The notes under the pieces: model-generated
Database searches by the model: none
What the model was told of the DNA's origin: nothing
The model's input: only the letters and a program-made list of their open reading frames with translations
In this document: positions 27,073 to 36,235 of the stretch, piece after piece
Layout: every line of letters starts with the position of its first letter
How positions within the stretch are numbered: the stretch's first letter is position 1
Assembly (NCBI RefSeq): GCF_003217155.1
Contig: NZ_QJSU01000006.1
Span: 186,001-250,000, forward strand
Direction: 5' to 3'
DNA from: Psychrobacter fozii
GTDB taxonomy: Bacteria; Pseudomonadota; Gammaproteobacteria; Pseudomonadales; Moraxellaceae
DNA length: 64,000 bases
Program-made: the position numbers and the translations under genes

Positions 27073-28158
27073 TTATTTTTTTACACTTGCCAGCTGATCG
27101 AATCGTCCACCATCGACAAAGAACGTATCCATAATCTGCGTCCAAGCACCAAAGACAGCCACTGGCTCAAAAGTCGTAATCTCAGGCAATGTGTCTCTAT
27201 GAGCAGCAAGCACTTCTGCATTACTAGGGCGCATATACATCTCTGCCATGAGCTCCTGAGCAGGTACATCCCACAGACCTTGTAGGTAAGCACTTGCGGC
27301 ATCTGTCTTACCGCTCTTATCCGTAACGGCTGTGACGACCGCCACTGGATTAGCAATCACAATAGAGTAGCTTGGATAAACGATATCGACTTTGCCTTTG
27401 GCAAATTCCTTGGCAGCCAAATGTGCTTCATTTTCAGTCGTAATGAGCACATCCCCTAACCCGCGCTGGGTAAAGCTGGTCGTCGCCGCACGCGCACCAT
27501 TGTCATAAGTGACCACGTTTGCCAATAACTTCTTGATAAAGTCATCTGTTTTGGTAGGCGTTTCCACGTTTTCTTTGAATTGATGCAGACCGTAGCCATA
27601 AGCACCCAAAAAGGCATAACGCGCTGTGCCACTGGTTTTTGGGTTTGGTATGACCACATCGATATCATTGCGTGCCAAGTCTGACCAATCCTTGATATTT
27701 TTTGGGTTACCGCTACGTACCAATAGCACCATTGTGCTGGTATAAGGCACCGCATTATTCGGGAACGCCTGCTTCCAATCAGTAGCTACTAGCCCTTTTT
27801 CTACCAACAAGTTCATATCGCTTTCTTGATTTAAGGTTGCCACATCTGCTTGCAAACCATTGGCAATAGACAGTGCTTGCTTACTTGATCCGCCATGTGA
27901 TTGATTTACCTTGATCTTGCTACCTGGATGCTCTTTTTGATAACTTGCACTGAATAGAGTGTTGTAGTCTTTATAAAAATCGCGTGATACATCATAAGAG
28001 ACATTCAATAAGCTAATATCTTGCGAGTCTCCCGCTGTCGATGTGTCTTGCGATGTAGATTCATTAGAGTTACAACCTGCTATGAGCACCGTAACGGCCA
28101 GTACGCTACCCACTTTTAAGGTGATATTAGACAGTTTTGATTGTATGGCTGATTGCAT
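27073..28158 (-). CDS. sbp: Sulfate-binding lipoprotein (copy 2)
   Basis: 361 residues, a tandem paralog of the neighbouring binding protein with the same landmarks (LLNVSYDVSRDFYKDYN, QSHGGSSKQALSIANGLQADVATLNQ, ARYAFLGAYGYGLHQF). A lipoprotein signal ends in the lipobox LIAGC. The copies differ mostly at the N-terminus and in surface segments, so the duplication is not recent. A division of labour (sulfate versus thiosulfate, or different affinities) is plausible but unproven. The 250-bp spacer between the copies may hold a promoter for copy 1. Confidence 0.93.
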   Translation of the reverse strand: MQSAIQSKLSNITLKVGSVLAVTVLIAGCNSNESTSQDTSTAGDSQDISLLNVSYDVSRDFYKDYNTLFSASYQKEHPGSKIKVNQSHGGSSKQALSIANGLQADVATLNQESDMNLLVEKGLVATDWKQAFPNNAVPYTSTMVLLVRSGNPKNIKDWSDLARNDIDVVIPNPKTSGTARYAFLGAYGYGLHQFKENVETPTKTDDFIKKLLANVVTYDNGARAATTSFTQRGLGDVLITTENEAHLAAKEFAKGKVDIVYPSYSIVIANPVAVVTAVTDKSGKTDAASAYLQGLWDVPAQELMAEMYMRPSNAEVLAAHRDTLPEITTFEPVAVFGAWTQIMDTFFVDGGRFDQLASVKK

Positions 28159-28436
28159 GATTTTCTTCTTAATAGATGATTGGGCGTTGGCAAAACAGTG
28201 GGCACTTTATTATTAATATTGCAGCCCAACGTATTTCGAAAATCACCCTATGGATAATAAAAGATATGCTAGCAGTTTGTGTACCGGACTCTTAGTGACG
28301 AATTCGCTTATCGAGTGGTGAACTTGGCATAAGCAATTTTTTTGACTAATTTTCTGATTGCCTTTAACTATCTGTTTTTACTTGATTTTATTAAATATTA
28401 TAAGGGTTTGAGTTTTTAGGCTAAGACTTCATAGAA

Positions 28437-28467
28437 AAGGGATCAAACGATAATCGCTTGATCCCTT
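28437..28467 (-). terminator. Terminator downstream of sat
   Basis: AAGGGATCAA and TTGATCCCTT (28437-28446 and 28458-28467) form a stem with an inner CGA/TCG extension, followed on the minus strand by TTTTCTATG. It would end the sat transcript after the intervening repeat. Confidence 0.7.
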
Positions 28468-28524
28468 ACTTTAAACACAGCCTTTTGGATATCGTTAAAT
28501 ATCGTGGTCAGTCAGATGCTGTTA

Positions 28525-28632
28525 TATAGTCGGTTCAATATAATTTGGATACAAGGAAGGCGAGTGAAAGTACTACAAGTCGTAGACTAAGCGAGCCTGA
28601 CACCGTATCCAATTTATAGAGGATTGACTATA
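28525..28632. repeat. Dispersed 108-bp inverted-repeat element at the sat 3' end
   Basis: The ends are imperfect 28-bp inverted repeats beginning TATAGTC and running to TTGGATAC. The interior contains AAGGCGAGTGAAAGTACTAC and GCGAGCCTGACACCG. A diverged copy is at 58318-58446. The right end overlaps the sat stop codon: TAG of sat is part of the terminal TATAGTC. Confidence 0.75.
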
Positions 28633-29881
28633 CCGCAGAAGCACCAGTTAACTTAACTTCAGCACGCTCCTCTTTTGCGATACCTGCATAGTAATCACGC
28701 AATATTTGTAGCACTTCTGGGCGACTGAAGTTTTCTGGCACCACTTCGTCTTCTGATAGTGCTTTGCGTAGTTTTGTTCCAGATACTTTGACATGCTCAG
28801 AAGCGTCATGCGGGCAAGTTTTGTCTGATGCCATCGCATTACAAGCGTTACACCAGAACGTCCAGCCAATTTTCAATGGTTGAGTAATGAGGTCATCTTT
28901 ACCCACGTGATCAAAGATGGTCTGCGCATCAAAAGCACCATAATAATCACCAACACCTGCATGGTCACGTCCCACAATCAGATGGCTACAGCCATAGTTT
29001 TGACGGAATAGCGCATGCAACAACGCTTCACGTGGGCCTGCATAGCGCATATCTAGCGGATAACCGGCTTGGATCACAGTGTCTTGTCTAAAGTAATTAT
29101 CAATCAAAGTTTTGATGGCTTCTTGACGGACGTCTGCTGGGATATCACCGGGCTTCAATGCGCCCAATAATGAGTGAATCAATACGCCATCACAAATCTC
29201 GATGGCAATCTTGGCAAGATATTCGTGTGAGCGATGCATTGGGTTGCGCGTTTGGAATGCCGCAACAGTTTTCCAGCCTTTGGCATCCAATATTTCACGC
29301 GTTTCAGCGGGCGTTTTATAAATCTCAGGATACAGCGCTGGGAACTCGCCTTCGCTCAATACTTCTACACTACCTGCGATATTGACGTCATCTTGGCTCA
29401 ATACTTGCTGTACGCCTGGATGCTCGCTATCAGTCGTTGTAAAGACTTGCTGGCACTCATGGTTTTTATCGATGGTATAGGTTTCTTCTACCGTTAAGAT
29501 GCCCATGACTTCACCATCTTGTGCGACCAATGCAACTTTGTCACCTTGACTTAAACTATCGGCAGTGGCTTTAGGTGCTGACAAGGTAATAGGAATCGGC
29601 CAAAACAAGCCTGCGTTATCACCACTTTGCAAGCGCATGTTGTCAACCACACCTTGCCAATCCGCTTGATTCATAAAGCCGTTCAAAGGTGTAAAGCCAC
29701 CAATACCAAACATAATCAAATCACCACGCTCACGAGAGCTCAAGGTAATCGTCGGTAATGTGCTGGCAAGTGTCAGCGCTTCGCTGCGAGCGTCACCATT
29801 TAATAATAGTGGTTTGAGTACATCGCTGCCATGTGGAGGAACGAGTTGTGATGGCTTTTGATTAGAGATAGTAGATGTCAT
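28628..29881 (-). CDS. sat: ATP sulfurylase (sulfate adenylyltransferase), Sat type
   Basis: 417 residues of the monofunctional homo-oligomeric Sat/MET3 type, not the CysD-CysN heterodimer. It has an N-terminal PUA-like domain ([23 protein letters not shown]) and a catalytic nucleotidyltransferase domain with [16 protein letters not shown], containing the QTRNPxHxxH motif, and [18 protein letters not shown] zinc-binding-like set is [17 protein letters not shown]. There is no fused APS kinase. Makes adenosine 5'-phosphosulfate from ATP and sulfate. Divergent from cysI and near the sulfate importer. The last codon and stop lie inside a dispersed repeat, so the C-terminus may vary between strains. 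Confidence 0.96.
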   Translation of the reverse strand: MTSTISNQKPSQLVPPHGSDVLKPLLLNGDARSEALTLASTLPTITLSSRERGDLIMFGIGGFTPLNGFMNQADWQGVVDNMRLQSGDNAGLFWPIPITLSAPKATADSLSQGDKVALVAQDGEVMGILTVEETYTIDKNHECQQVFTTTDSEHPGVQQVLSQDDVNIAGSVEVLSEGEFPALYPEIYKTPAETREILDAKGWKTVAAFQTRNPMHRSHEYLAKIAIEICDGVLIHSLLGALKPGDIPADVRQEAIKTLIDNYFRQDTVIQAGYPLDMRYAGPREALLHALFRQNYGCSHLIVGRDHAGVGDYYGAFDAQTIFDHVGKDDLITQPLKIGWTFWCNACNAMASDKTCPHDASEHVKVSGTKLRKALSEDEVVPENFSRPEVLQILRDYYAGIAKEERAEVKLTGASAV

Positions 29882-30232
29882 AGTAATTTTAAAACCTCAA
29901 TGTATAGAAAAAAGAGTTGAATAACAGCAAGTGAATGGCTTAAAAGGTAACTTTACGAATAAGACGCTAACGATCGTCAGTCAAAATCATGCATTACCAG
30001 ATATTAAATTTTAGGGGTTAAATTTGATAAGCATAGGCTACCTAACTTTCGTTATGAAAATTTATGCTGTGTTTGGATATGTATATGTCTTAAAGGAATT
30101 TATGTTTTGAAGCACAAGCTTATATGATGTAAAGCTGAACGGTACACATTGCGATCGACAACAAAATATATTACACACGCAAATCATTTTCGTCGCTGCT
30201 TTTAAGTCTAAAAACAAATTTGAGATTACGTC
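29882..30232. other. Divergent sat/cysI promoter region
   Basis: 351 bp of AT-rich DNA between divergent sulfur-assimilation genes. CysB control is expected from pathway knowledge, but no clear CysB site or -35/-10 pair could be assigned by eye. Confidence 0.4.
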
Positions 30233-31918
30233 ATGTATCAATATAACTACGCTGACCAAAACTTAGTAGAGGAACGAGTCGCCCAGTTTCGCGACCAAAC
30301 TGAACGGTTTTTGGCGGGTGAGCTGCCAGAAGAACAGTTTTTGCCACTGCGTTTGCAGAATGGCCTTTATATTCAGCGTTATGCGCCGATGTTACGTATT
30401 GCTATTCCTTACGGTCTACTAGCCAGCTATCAACTGCGTAAATTGGCAGAGATTACCCGTAAGTACGATAAGGGTTACGGGCACTTCACGACCCGTACCA
30501 ATATCCAGTTGAATTGGCCAAAACTTGAAGAAGTGCCAGACATATTGGCGGAGCTGGCATCAGTACAGATGCATGCCATTCAAACCTCGGGCAACTGTAT
30601 TCGTAACACGACTACCGATCCTTATGCGGGTATTCATCAAGAAGAGATTGCGGATCCACGCCCTTATTGCGAGATTATCCGTCAGTGGTCTACCTTTCAT
30701 CCTGAATTTGCTTTTTTACCGCGTAAATTTAAGATTGCTGTCGTTGGTACTGCCAATGACCGCGCGGCGACGCAAGTACATGATGTTGGATTACATGTAA
30801 AAACCAATGACGAAGGCGAGATTGGTTTTGAAGTATTGGTGGGTGGCGGTCTTGGCCGTACGCCAGTGATTGGTAAGGTAATTAACGAATTCTTGCCACG
30901 TCAGCATCTACTTAGCTATCTAGACGCTATTTTGCGCGTTTATAACCTACATGGTCGCCGTGACAATAAATACAAAGCCCGCATCAAGATATTGGTCGAG
31001 AGCATGGGCGGTCCTGCCTTTGCTAAATTGGTCGACGCTGAGTGGGAAGCCCATACCAAAGATGGTCCACTGACCTTGAGCGATGCAAACTTTGACACGG
31101 CTATTGGCTTCTTTAGTGAGCCTGATTATGTTGGTTTTGATGCGCTACAAGTACAGTCTGACTTGCAACAGCAACTCAATGCGAATAAAGATTTTGCCGA
31201 TTGGTATAACCAAAATACAGTCGCGCATAAAATAGCAGGCTATCGCGCCGTCGTTATTTCTCTAAAAGCAGGCTTGGTCGACGGAACCTACGTACCATCT
31301 GGTGATGTTAGCGAGTCACAAATGGATGCTCTCGCTGATCTGTCAGACAAATATAGCTTTGGTGAATTGCGCGGTACTTATCAGCAAAATCTCGTATTCT
31401 CTGATGTGCAAACCAATCAGCTATATGAGCTATGGGAACAGCTGTCTGAACTGCATTTAGCACGTGCCAACATAAACACGCTAACCGATATGATTGTTTG
31501 CCCAGGTTGGGATTATTGCTCACTCGCCAATGCCACGACTCACAATATCGCTGAGCAAATCGAAAAGCAATTTGATGATCTCGACTACCTTTATGACTTG
31601 GGTGAAATCCGCCTAAATATGTCTGGCTGCATGAACGCCTGTGCTCATCACCATACAGGTGATATCGGTATCTTGGGTGTTGATAAAAAGGGTGAGCATT
31701 GGTATCAAATCAGCCTAGGCGGCAACTCTAGCAACGATGCCAAAGTCGGTAAAATATTGGGTAAAGCAGTACCAGCCGAAGATGTGGCGATTACCCTACA
31801 AAAAATACTGGACGTCTATTTAGAGCAGCGCGTGAGCAATGAGAACGACGTAGAAGCCTTTAGTGACTTGGTCAATCGCGTTGGCGTGGCACCTTTTAAG
31901 GAGAAGGTCTATGGGTAA
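30233..31918 (+). CDS. cysI: Sulfite reductase hemoprotein subunit
   Basis: 561 residues with the duplicated nitrite/sulfite reductase fold: an N-terminal ferredoxin-like half (QRYAPMLRIAIPYGLL, TTRTNIQLNWP, SGNCIRNTTTDPYAG) and a C-terminal half with the siroheme-[4Fe-4S] ligands CPGWDYC (C-x5-C) and GCMNAC (C-x3-C). Reduces sulfite to sulfide with six electrons in the cytoplasm. The next gene overlaps its stop and encodes DUF934, a common companion of this CysI type. No cysJ flavoprotein is nearby, so the electron donor is probably ferredoxin or an unlinked reductase. The siroheme comes from CysG, encoded at 36.5 kb. Confidence 0.95.
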   Translation: MYQYNYADQNLVEERVAQFRDQTERFLAGELPEEQFLPLRLQNGLYIQRYAPMLRIAIPYGLLASYQLRKLAEITRKYDKGYGHFTTRTNIQLNWPKLEEVPDILAELASVQMHAIQTSGNCIRNTTTDPYAGIHQEEIADPRPYCEIIRQWSTFHPEFAFLPRKFKIAVVGTANDRAATQVHDVGLHVKTNDEGEIGFEVLVGGGLGRTPVIGKVINEFLPRQHLLSYLDAILRVYNLHGRRDNKYKARIKILVESMGGPAFAKLVDAEWEAHTKDGPLTLSDANFDTAIGFFSEPDYVGFDALQVQSDLQQQLNANKDFADWYNQNTVAHKIAGYRAVVISLKAGLVDGTYVPSGDVSESQMDALADLSDKYSFGELRGTYQQNLVFSDVQTNQLYELWEQLSELHLARANINTLTDMIVCPGWDYCSLANATTHNIAEQIEKQFDDLDYLYDLGEIRLNMSGCMNACAHHHTGDIGILGVDKKGEHWYQISLGGNSSNDAKVGKILGKAVPAEDVAITLQKILDVYLEQRVSNENDVEAFSDLVNRVGVAPFKEKVYG

Positions 31919-32507
31919 TCATCATGTATTAAATAGCGATGGTATCGATATTAGTCAGACCGACACTTGGTTAGCGCTCACCACTAATGAGCTACCAGAA
32001 GGTATTGCCCTAACCCACACATCACTACTTGAGCTATTGCATAAGTCAGAAAAAACAGATGTGCTGTTGCCGCTTGATGATTTGTTAGACGCTACAGGCA
32101 AGATTGCTGGCGGACTATTACAGCAAGTACGTGAGTTGCTGTCCCAACACACTAGCCGTATAGGCGTTTGGGTGACATCGGACAGTGACACGGATGTATT
32201 AGTTGGCTTATCAGAGTTTTTATTACAGCAAGACTTGATTGTCATTCATGTGCCGTTATTTGTCGATGGTCGCGGCTTTAGTTTTGTACAGACATTACGC
32301 CAAATGGGTTACGAAGGCGAGATTCGTATGGCTGGCAAGTTTGGCCGTGACCAAATCGCTTATCTATTACGTTCTGGTGCAGATAGCTTTGTGCTCAGTG
32401 AGCACGACATGCAATCAATTTCTGATATTGGTCAAGCATTCAACGCGCTTGCCAGTAGCTACGATGGTCGAAACGCTGCTGCATTACCGATGTTTGCTAA
32501 CGCTTAA
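31911..32507 (+). CDS. DUF934 protein, sulfite-reduction accessory
   Basis: 198 residues from ATG 31911, which overlaps the cysI stop by 8 bp and has AAGGAGAAGG immediately upstream; the longer frame from 31863 lies inside cysI and is rejected. The C-terminal two-thirds match DUF934: DVLVGLSEFLLQQDLIVIHVPLFVDGRGFSF, LRQMGYEGEIRMAGKFGRDQIAYLLRSGADSF. The family is found almost only next to this type of cysI and is thought to help sulfite reductase, but no activity is established. Cytoplasmic; no membrane segment. Confidence 0.88.
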   Translation: MGNHHVLNSDGIDISQTDTWLALTTNELPEGIALTHTSLLELLHKSEKTDVLLPLDDLLDATGKIAGGLLQQVRELLSQHTSRIGVWVTSDSDTDVLVGLSEFLLQQDLIVIHVPLFVDGRGFSFVQTLRQMGYEGEIRMAGKFGRDQIAYLLRSGADSFVLSEHDMQSISDIGQAFNALASSYDGRNAAALPMFANA

Positions 32508-32578
32508 TTTACCACCCGTTATTTATTGAACTTTTACCAAATTTATTGTTAAACCAATCCCATTGTAAGGAATGTATC

Positions 32579-33217
32579 ATGAGTCAATTACACCCAAACC
32601 TAGATATCGATCAAGCCAATCAAGAGCTAAACGGTAAGTCGCCAGAAGAGATCGTTTCATGGGCACTAGGCCAAGCTAAAAACCCAATCATTACTACTAA
32701 CTTTCGTCCTTATGAATCAGCGATTTTACATCTAGTTGCCAAGCAGCGTCCAGACATCACTGTATTGTGGGTAGATTCAGGCTATAACACGGATGCGACG
32801 TATCAATTCGCTAATAAAGTCATTCGTGACCTCAATCTAAATGTCGTTACTTATATCCCTAAGCAAACTGCTGCGCATCGTGACGCAACTATGAATGGCA
32901 TCCCTGGTATTGATAATCCACAGCATGATGAGTTTACTGACCAAGTAAAACTTGAGCCATTCCGCCGTGCATTAGATGAATTGAAGCCTGATGTTTGGTT
33001 CAATGCTATCCGTAAAGATCAAACAGAATTCCGTCAAGGTCTTGATGTGCTTAGCCTATCAAAAGATGGCGTGTTAAAAGTAGCGCCATTATTTGAAAAA
33101 ACGGATGCTGATCTAGACGTGTATCTTGAAGAGCATAACCTGCCAAATGAGTTTGACTACTTTGATCCAACGAAAGTAGAAGAAAGCCGTGAGTGTGGTT
33201 TGCATACTCAGTTGTAA
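32579..33217 (+). CDS. cysH: PAPS/APS reductase CysH, cluster-free type
   Basis: 212 residues from ATG 32579, which has AAGGAA about 8 nt upstream; the extra 11 codons to 32546 are rejected. The adenine-nucleotide alpha-hydrolase fold is shown by TVLWVDSGYNTDATYQFA, with AIRKDQTEFRQGLDVL and the catalytic C-terminal ECGLH. It is the only cysteine in the protein, so the [4Fe-4S] ligands (CC...CxxC) of bacterial APS reductases are absent, pointing to PAPS reductase or a cluster-free APS reductase. PAPS would require an APS kinase, which is not encoded here. It follows cysI and DUF934 and produces the sulfite that CysI reduces. Confidence 0.92.
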   Translation: MSQLHPNLDIDQANQELNGKSPEEIVSWALGQAKNPIITTNFRPYESAILHLVAKQRPDITVLWVDSGYNTDATYQFANKVIRDLNLNVVTYIPKQTAAHRDATMNGIPGIDNPQHDEFTDQVKLEPFRRALDELKPDVWFNAIRKDQTEFRQGLDVLSLSKDGVLKVAPLFEKTDADLDVYLEEHNLPNEFDYFDPTKVEESRECGLHTQL

Positions 33218-33238
33218 TTGTAGCGTTTTCTGAATGTC

Positions 33239-33273
33239 AAAAGCCCTCTCTTAAATTTAAGAGAGGGCTTTTT
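33239..33273 (+). terminator. Terminator of the cysI-DUF934-cysH operon
   Basis: AAAAGCCCTCTCTT and AAGAGAGGGCTTTTT make a strong stem with a short loop and a TTTTTAATTTTT tail, 20 bp after the cysH stop. Confidence 0.93.
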
Positions 33274-33339
33274 AATTTTTATAGCCGATTCAATTATTAT
33301 CTAGCCACTTTTTGCTCGTTTAGTCGTTCTTGTTCAAAC

Positions 33340-33354
33340 TGAGGACACACCCTA
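33340..33354. repeat. Dispersed TIR-like end (TGAGGACACACCCTA)
   Basis: Matches the 9656-9668 MITE end with one mismatch and keeps the TA flank. It lies 4 bp from the DUF817 stop. No partner end was found nearby, so it is a solo end or remnant. Confidence 0.5.
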
Positions 33355-33357
33355 GTA

Positions 33358-34170
33358 TCAAATTAACTGCCAACTCCCTCTAGCATCTCTTTTTCCCATT
33401 ACTGCCAAAACCAACACCAGACTCAATATCAGCAACAGGTACCAAGAGCCTAGCTTCCCCCAACCTACCATATGCCATAGATTTTCTTGTGACGGATAGC
33501 GCCAAATATTTGCAAAAGTAGCAATATTTTCTGCTAACCAAACCAAAAAAGCTAGAAACAATAGTAATGGTAAAAAAAATAATTGATATTGTTTGGCATC
33601 TCGTAATTGCAAATTGGTTTCGTGATTAATTTGAAAGAATACTCTAGTTTTCCAGAACAAAATTATTGAAGCTATGAACAGCACATTGCGAATATCGGGT
33701 ACAAAAAATTTGGTAAAGAAGTTAACATAAGAAGAAACAACCAATAAACTCACCCATATTAAATTTGGCAAATGAGCAAAGGATGCATTAAACAGTCTTA
33801 GGCCACGTGCCAAAAAACTACCCACTGCCGAATACATAAAACCAGCGAAAAGCGGGACATTGGCAATTCTAAAAATTGCTTGTTCGGGATAATACCAAGA
33901 GCCAATTTTGGGATGGGTTAAAAAAAGCTCTAGGGCCATGGCCATAATATGGAAAATGGCAATAACCCATACTTCACGTGGCGTTTCTAATTTAAAATAA
34001 ACTAAGAAAACCTGAATAACCAAAGCATATGCCAACAACACATCGTAGCGATAGATACCAGAAATTGACCAGCTCATTTGATGAGTCAGCACAAAAGCCA
34101 ATAATAAAAGAATGCCAAATACCGCAGACGCCAAACTCAGCGCACCGCTACGTAAAATAATATTCAACAC
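33358..34170 (-). CDS. DUF817 family integral membrane protein
   Basis: 270 residues with about eight to nine hydrophobic spans. It is recognised as DUF817 (YoaT-like) from FLTHPKIGSWYYPEQA, VPLFAGFMYSAVGSFLARG and the C-terminal IWRYPSQENLWHMVGWGKLGSW. No catalytic residues can be named and the role is unknown. It is the only gene on this strand in this stretch and looks more AT-rich than its neighbours. There is no evident operon partner, and a solo dispersed repeat end touches its 3' end, which would fit local rearrangement. Confidence 0.85.
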   Translation of the reverse strand: MLNIILRSGALSLASAVFGILLLLAFVLTHQMSWSISGIYRYDVLLAYALVIQVFLVYFKLETPREVWVIAIFHIMAMALELFLTHPKIGSWYYPEQAIFRIANVPLFAGFMYSAVGSFLARGLRLFNASFAHLPNLIWVSLLVVSSYVNFFTKFFVPDIRNVLFIASIILFWKTRVFFQINHETNLQLRDAKQYQLFFLPLLLFLAFLVWLAENIATFANIWRYPSQENLWHMVGWGKLGSWYLLLILSLVLVLAVMGKRDARGSWQLI

Positions 34171-34598
34171 CTTAAATTAGCACTACAATCATGTCGACTA
34201 CCAATTCGCGTGAAAAATTCATTGCTATATTACGAATTACTTAAGTTTTAAACAAACGCTAGAAAATTAATTTTCTGTTGTTTTATATTTATCTAGGAGT
34301 ATTACTCTTCTTGGATTTTTTAGTATCATAGCTTCTTCTGTTTCTAGTATGCAAGCTAATAAGAAAATGCAACTCTACAATGCATTCAATTGAATAAATA
34401 ACGTTTTTTTAACGTCTTATGGTATAACATTACGTTATTCTATGGCTTACCTTTGAGGGCTGTGCGCCATCACTTCACTAAGCCAACCCTTTTAAACCCA
34501 ATTACGAACGAAATTGCCATCTTTGTAGATAATCACGCGCATCGTGTCACTCAAGATTGGTAATAGTTTTACCGCACTCATCAATATGGATATTTGTT
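34171..34598. other. AT-rich spacer upstream of the acyltransferase gene
   Basis: 428 bp with no supported ORF. It must carry divergent promoters; a possible -10 TATAAC lies near 34432, without a good -35. Confidence 0.4.
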
Positions 34599-35549
34599 AT
34601 GCCCTCTATACAAAAAAATGACTCACTCTACGAAAAGCTCCACGATAAATTGCCTCCTGTCGGTAAAGCCGCATCTTTTCTGACTGGTGCCAGCGTCCTC
34701 ACCGCCAATAGCATCTTCGTTGGTTTACCTATTTGGACTTTGGGTGCTGCGAAAGTATTAACAAAATCAAAATACGCTGACGATGCACTCATTGCGATTA
34801 CTAAGTACTGGATTAATAGTAATAACGCTGTGATCAATCATGCGTTGCCTCATAAAGACTGGCGTATTAATATGCCTGATGATCTGAGCGAGGATAAACA
34901 ATACCTACTCGTGAGCAACCATCAGTCTTGGGTTGATACCAGTATCGTGCAATACATCAGCCAAGATAGATTACCTTTGACGCGGTTCTTTACCAAGTTT
35001 AATTTGATCTATATTCCTGTTATCGGTCAAGCTTTTTACTTCTTAGACTTTCCAATGATGAAGCGCTTTTCTTCTAAAGCGATGGCAAAAAATCCAGAAC
35101 TTAAAAAACAAAACTTAATAGAAGCCAAGCGTGCATGTCGTCAATTAAAAGATAAGCCTTTTGCGTTACTTAATTATCTAGAAGGTACGCGCTTTACCAA
35201 AGAAAAACATGACAAGCAAGACTCACCTTACCAGCATCTATTAAAACCACGGGCTGGTGGTCTGTCATTGGCAATCAATGCGTTAGGCGATCAGTTAGAT
35301 TCGATTTTAGATGTCACTATCGTGTATCCAGATGGCACCCCTGACTATGATGATTTATGGAAAGGTAATATCCGTCGTCTGGGCGTCGATGTGACTCGCA
35401 TAAAGATACCTGACGAGCTGTTTGCCGCGATTATGGATGGTGGTTACGACCGTGATGAAGCCACGAAAAAGATGATGTTTGATTGGTTAGAAGATATCTG
35501 GCAACAAAAAGATGCACGTATGACTAAAATGCTCAGTGAGTTTGAGTAG
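34599..35549 (+). CDS. 1-acylglycerol-3-phosphate-type acyltransferase (YihG-like)
   Basis: 316 residues from ATG 34599; an upstream start at 34557 adds 14 residues but lacks support. The LPLAT family motifs are visible: SNHQSWVD (H-x4-D catalytic motif), then FPMMKRFS and LEGTRFT (the glycerol-phosphate-binding EGTR motif). An N-terminal hydrophobic segment (AASFLTGASVLTANSIFVGLPIWTL) suggests membrane attachment. Overall it resembles the YihG/YihF-like acyltransferases that remodel phospholipid acyl chains at the inner membrane. Acyl donor and position specificity cannot be read from sequence. It stands alone. Confidence 0.88.
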   Translation: MPSIQKNDSLYEKLHDKLPPVGKAASFLTGASVLTANSIFVGLPIWTLGAAKVLTKSKYADDALIAITKYWINSNNAVINHALPHKDWRINMPDDLSEDKQYLLVSNHQSWVDTSIVQYISQDRLPLTRFFTKFNLIYIPVIGQAFYFLDFPMMKRFSSKAMAKNPELKKQNLIEAKRACRQLKDKPFALLNYLEGTRFTKEKHDKQDSPYQHLLKPRAGGLSLAINALGDQLDSILDVTIVYPDGTPDYDDLWKGNIRRLGVDVTRIKIPDELFAAIMDGGYDRDEATKKMMFDWLEDIWQQKDARMTKMLSEFE

Positions 35550-35577
35550 GTTTTAGAATACAGCTAAAAACAGTTAA

Positions 35578-35664
35578 TAGACCTCTTGCATAAGTAAGTT
35601 GTCGCTAGCCTTTGTGACTCCGTTAGTGGGAGCCAATAAACTGCTACTTTTGCAAGAGAGCTAA
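35578..35664. repeat. Short inverted-repeat element downstream of the acyltransferase
   Basis: CTCTTGCATAAGTA (35583-35596) and TACTTTTGCAAGAG (35645-35658) pair with one mismatch, and flanking TAG/CTA bases extend the symmetry. There is no T tail, so a small MITE-like repeat is more likely than a terminator. Confidence 0.5.
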
Positions 35665-35722
35665 TATATATCAGTTATACAGAATTAGGGGCAATCTCTC
35701 AATTTATTCTAGATATGTTTGA

Positions 35723-36235
35723 TTATTCAGCAATATAAGGGTAGTTGAAATCATGAGAAAAATATACGTATTCCTCTTCTTTATCGTCTATACCACTAAT
35801 TGAAACTATTGAAAATTTTTGCTCTAGAGGTTTATAGATATTTTGCTTTAATTTTGGATCGTCAGTATCTAAACAGATTTTTTCTCCTTTTTCTATAATA
35901 GAATATTCATTATCTACAGGATCTATTGTTAATATTGTACGACTTTCGTCCTTAGGAACATACAAATTAAATATCTCTAAGTTGCTCATTTTTATATATT
36001 CTATTTGTATAGGTTGATCATTTAGAGCCGTTGTTGCAAACAAGGGTTCAAAACACAAATCACCCTCATCATTGGTTGATATTTCAATATCGCCTTCTAT
36101 TGCAGAAGAATGATGAGGATTTTTATGGCAGCCAGAGGTGCTAATTATCAATGCTAAACCAGTAGTTAGCACAAGACAAAATACAAATGGCTTCAATAGA
36201 TGGTTAAAATAAATCTTTAGATTATCTATAAGCAT
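35723..36235 (-). CDS. Putative small lipoprotein, unknown function
   Basis: 170 residues from ATG 36235, chosen because AAGGA lies 8 nt upstream; the frame continues to 36271. The N-terminus has a basic/hydrophobic signal (LLKPFVFCLVLTTGLALIIS) ending TSGC, a slightly atypical lipobox, then an acidic mature domain (IEGDIEISTNDEGDLCFEPLF; YVPKDESRTILTIDP). It is probably tethered on the periplasmic side. The mature part has no recognised domain; similar small lipoproteins occur near secretion or phage-like genes, but no such context exists here. Base composition is markedly AT-rich, suggesting recent acquisition. Confidence 0.7.
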   Translation of the reverse strand: MLIDNLKIYFNHLLKPFVFCLVLTTGLALIISTSGCHKNPHHSSAIEGDIEISTNDEGDLCFEPLFATTALNDQPIQIEYIKMSNLEIFNLYVPKDESRTILTIDPVDNEYSIIEKGEKICLDTDDPKLKQNIYKPLEQKFSIVSISGIDDKEEEYVYFSHDFNYPYIAE

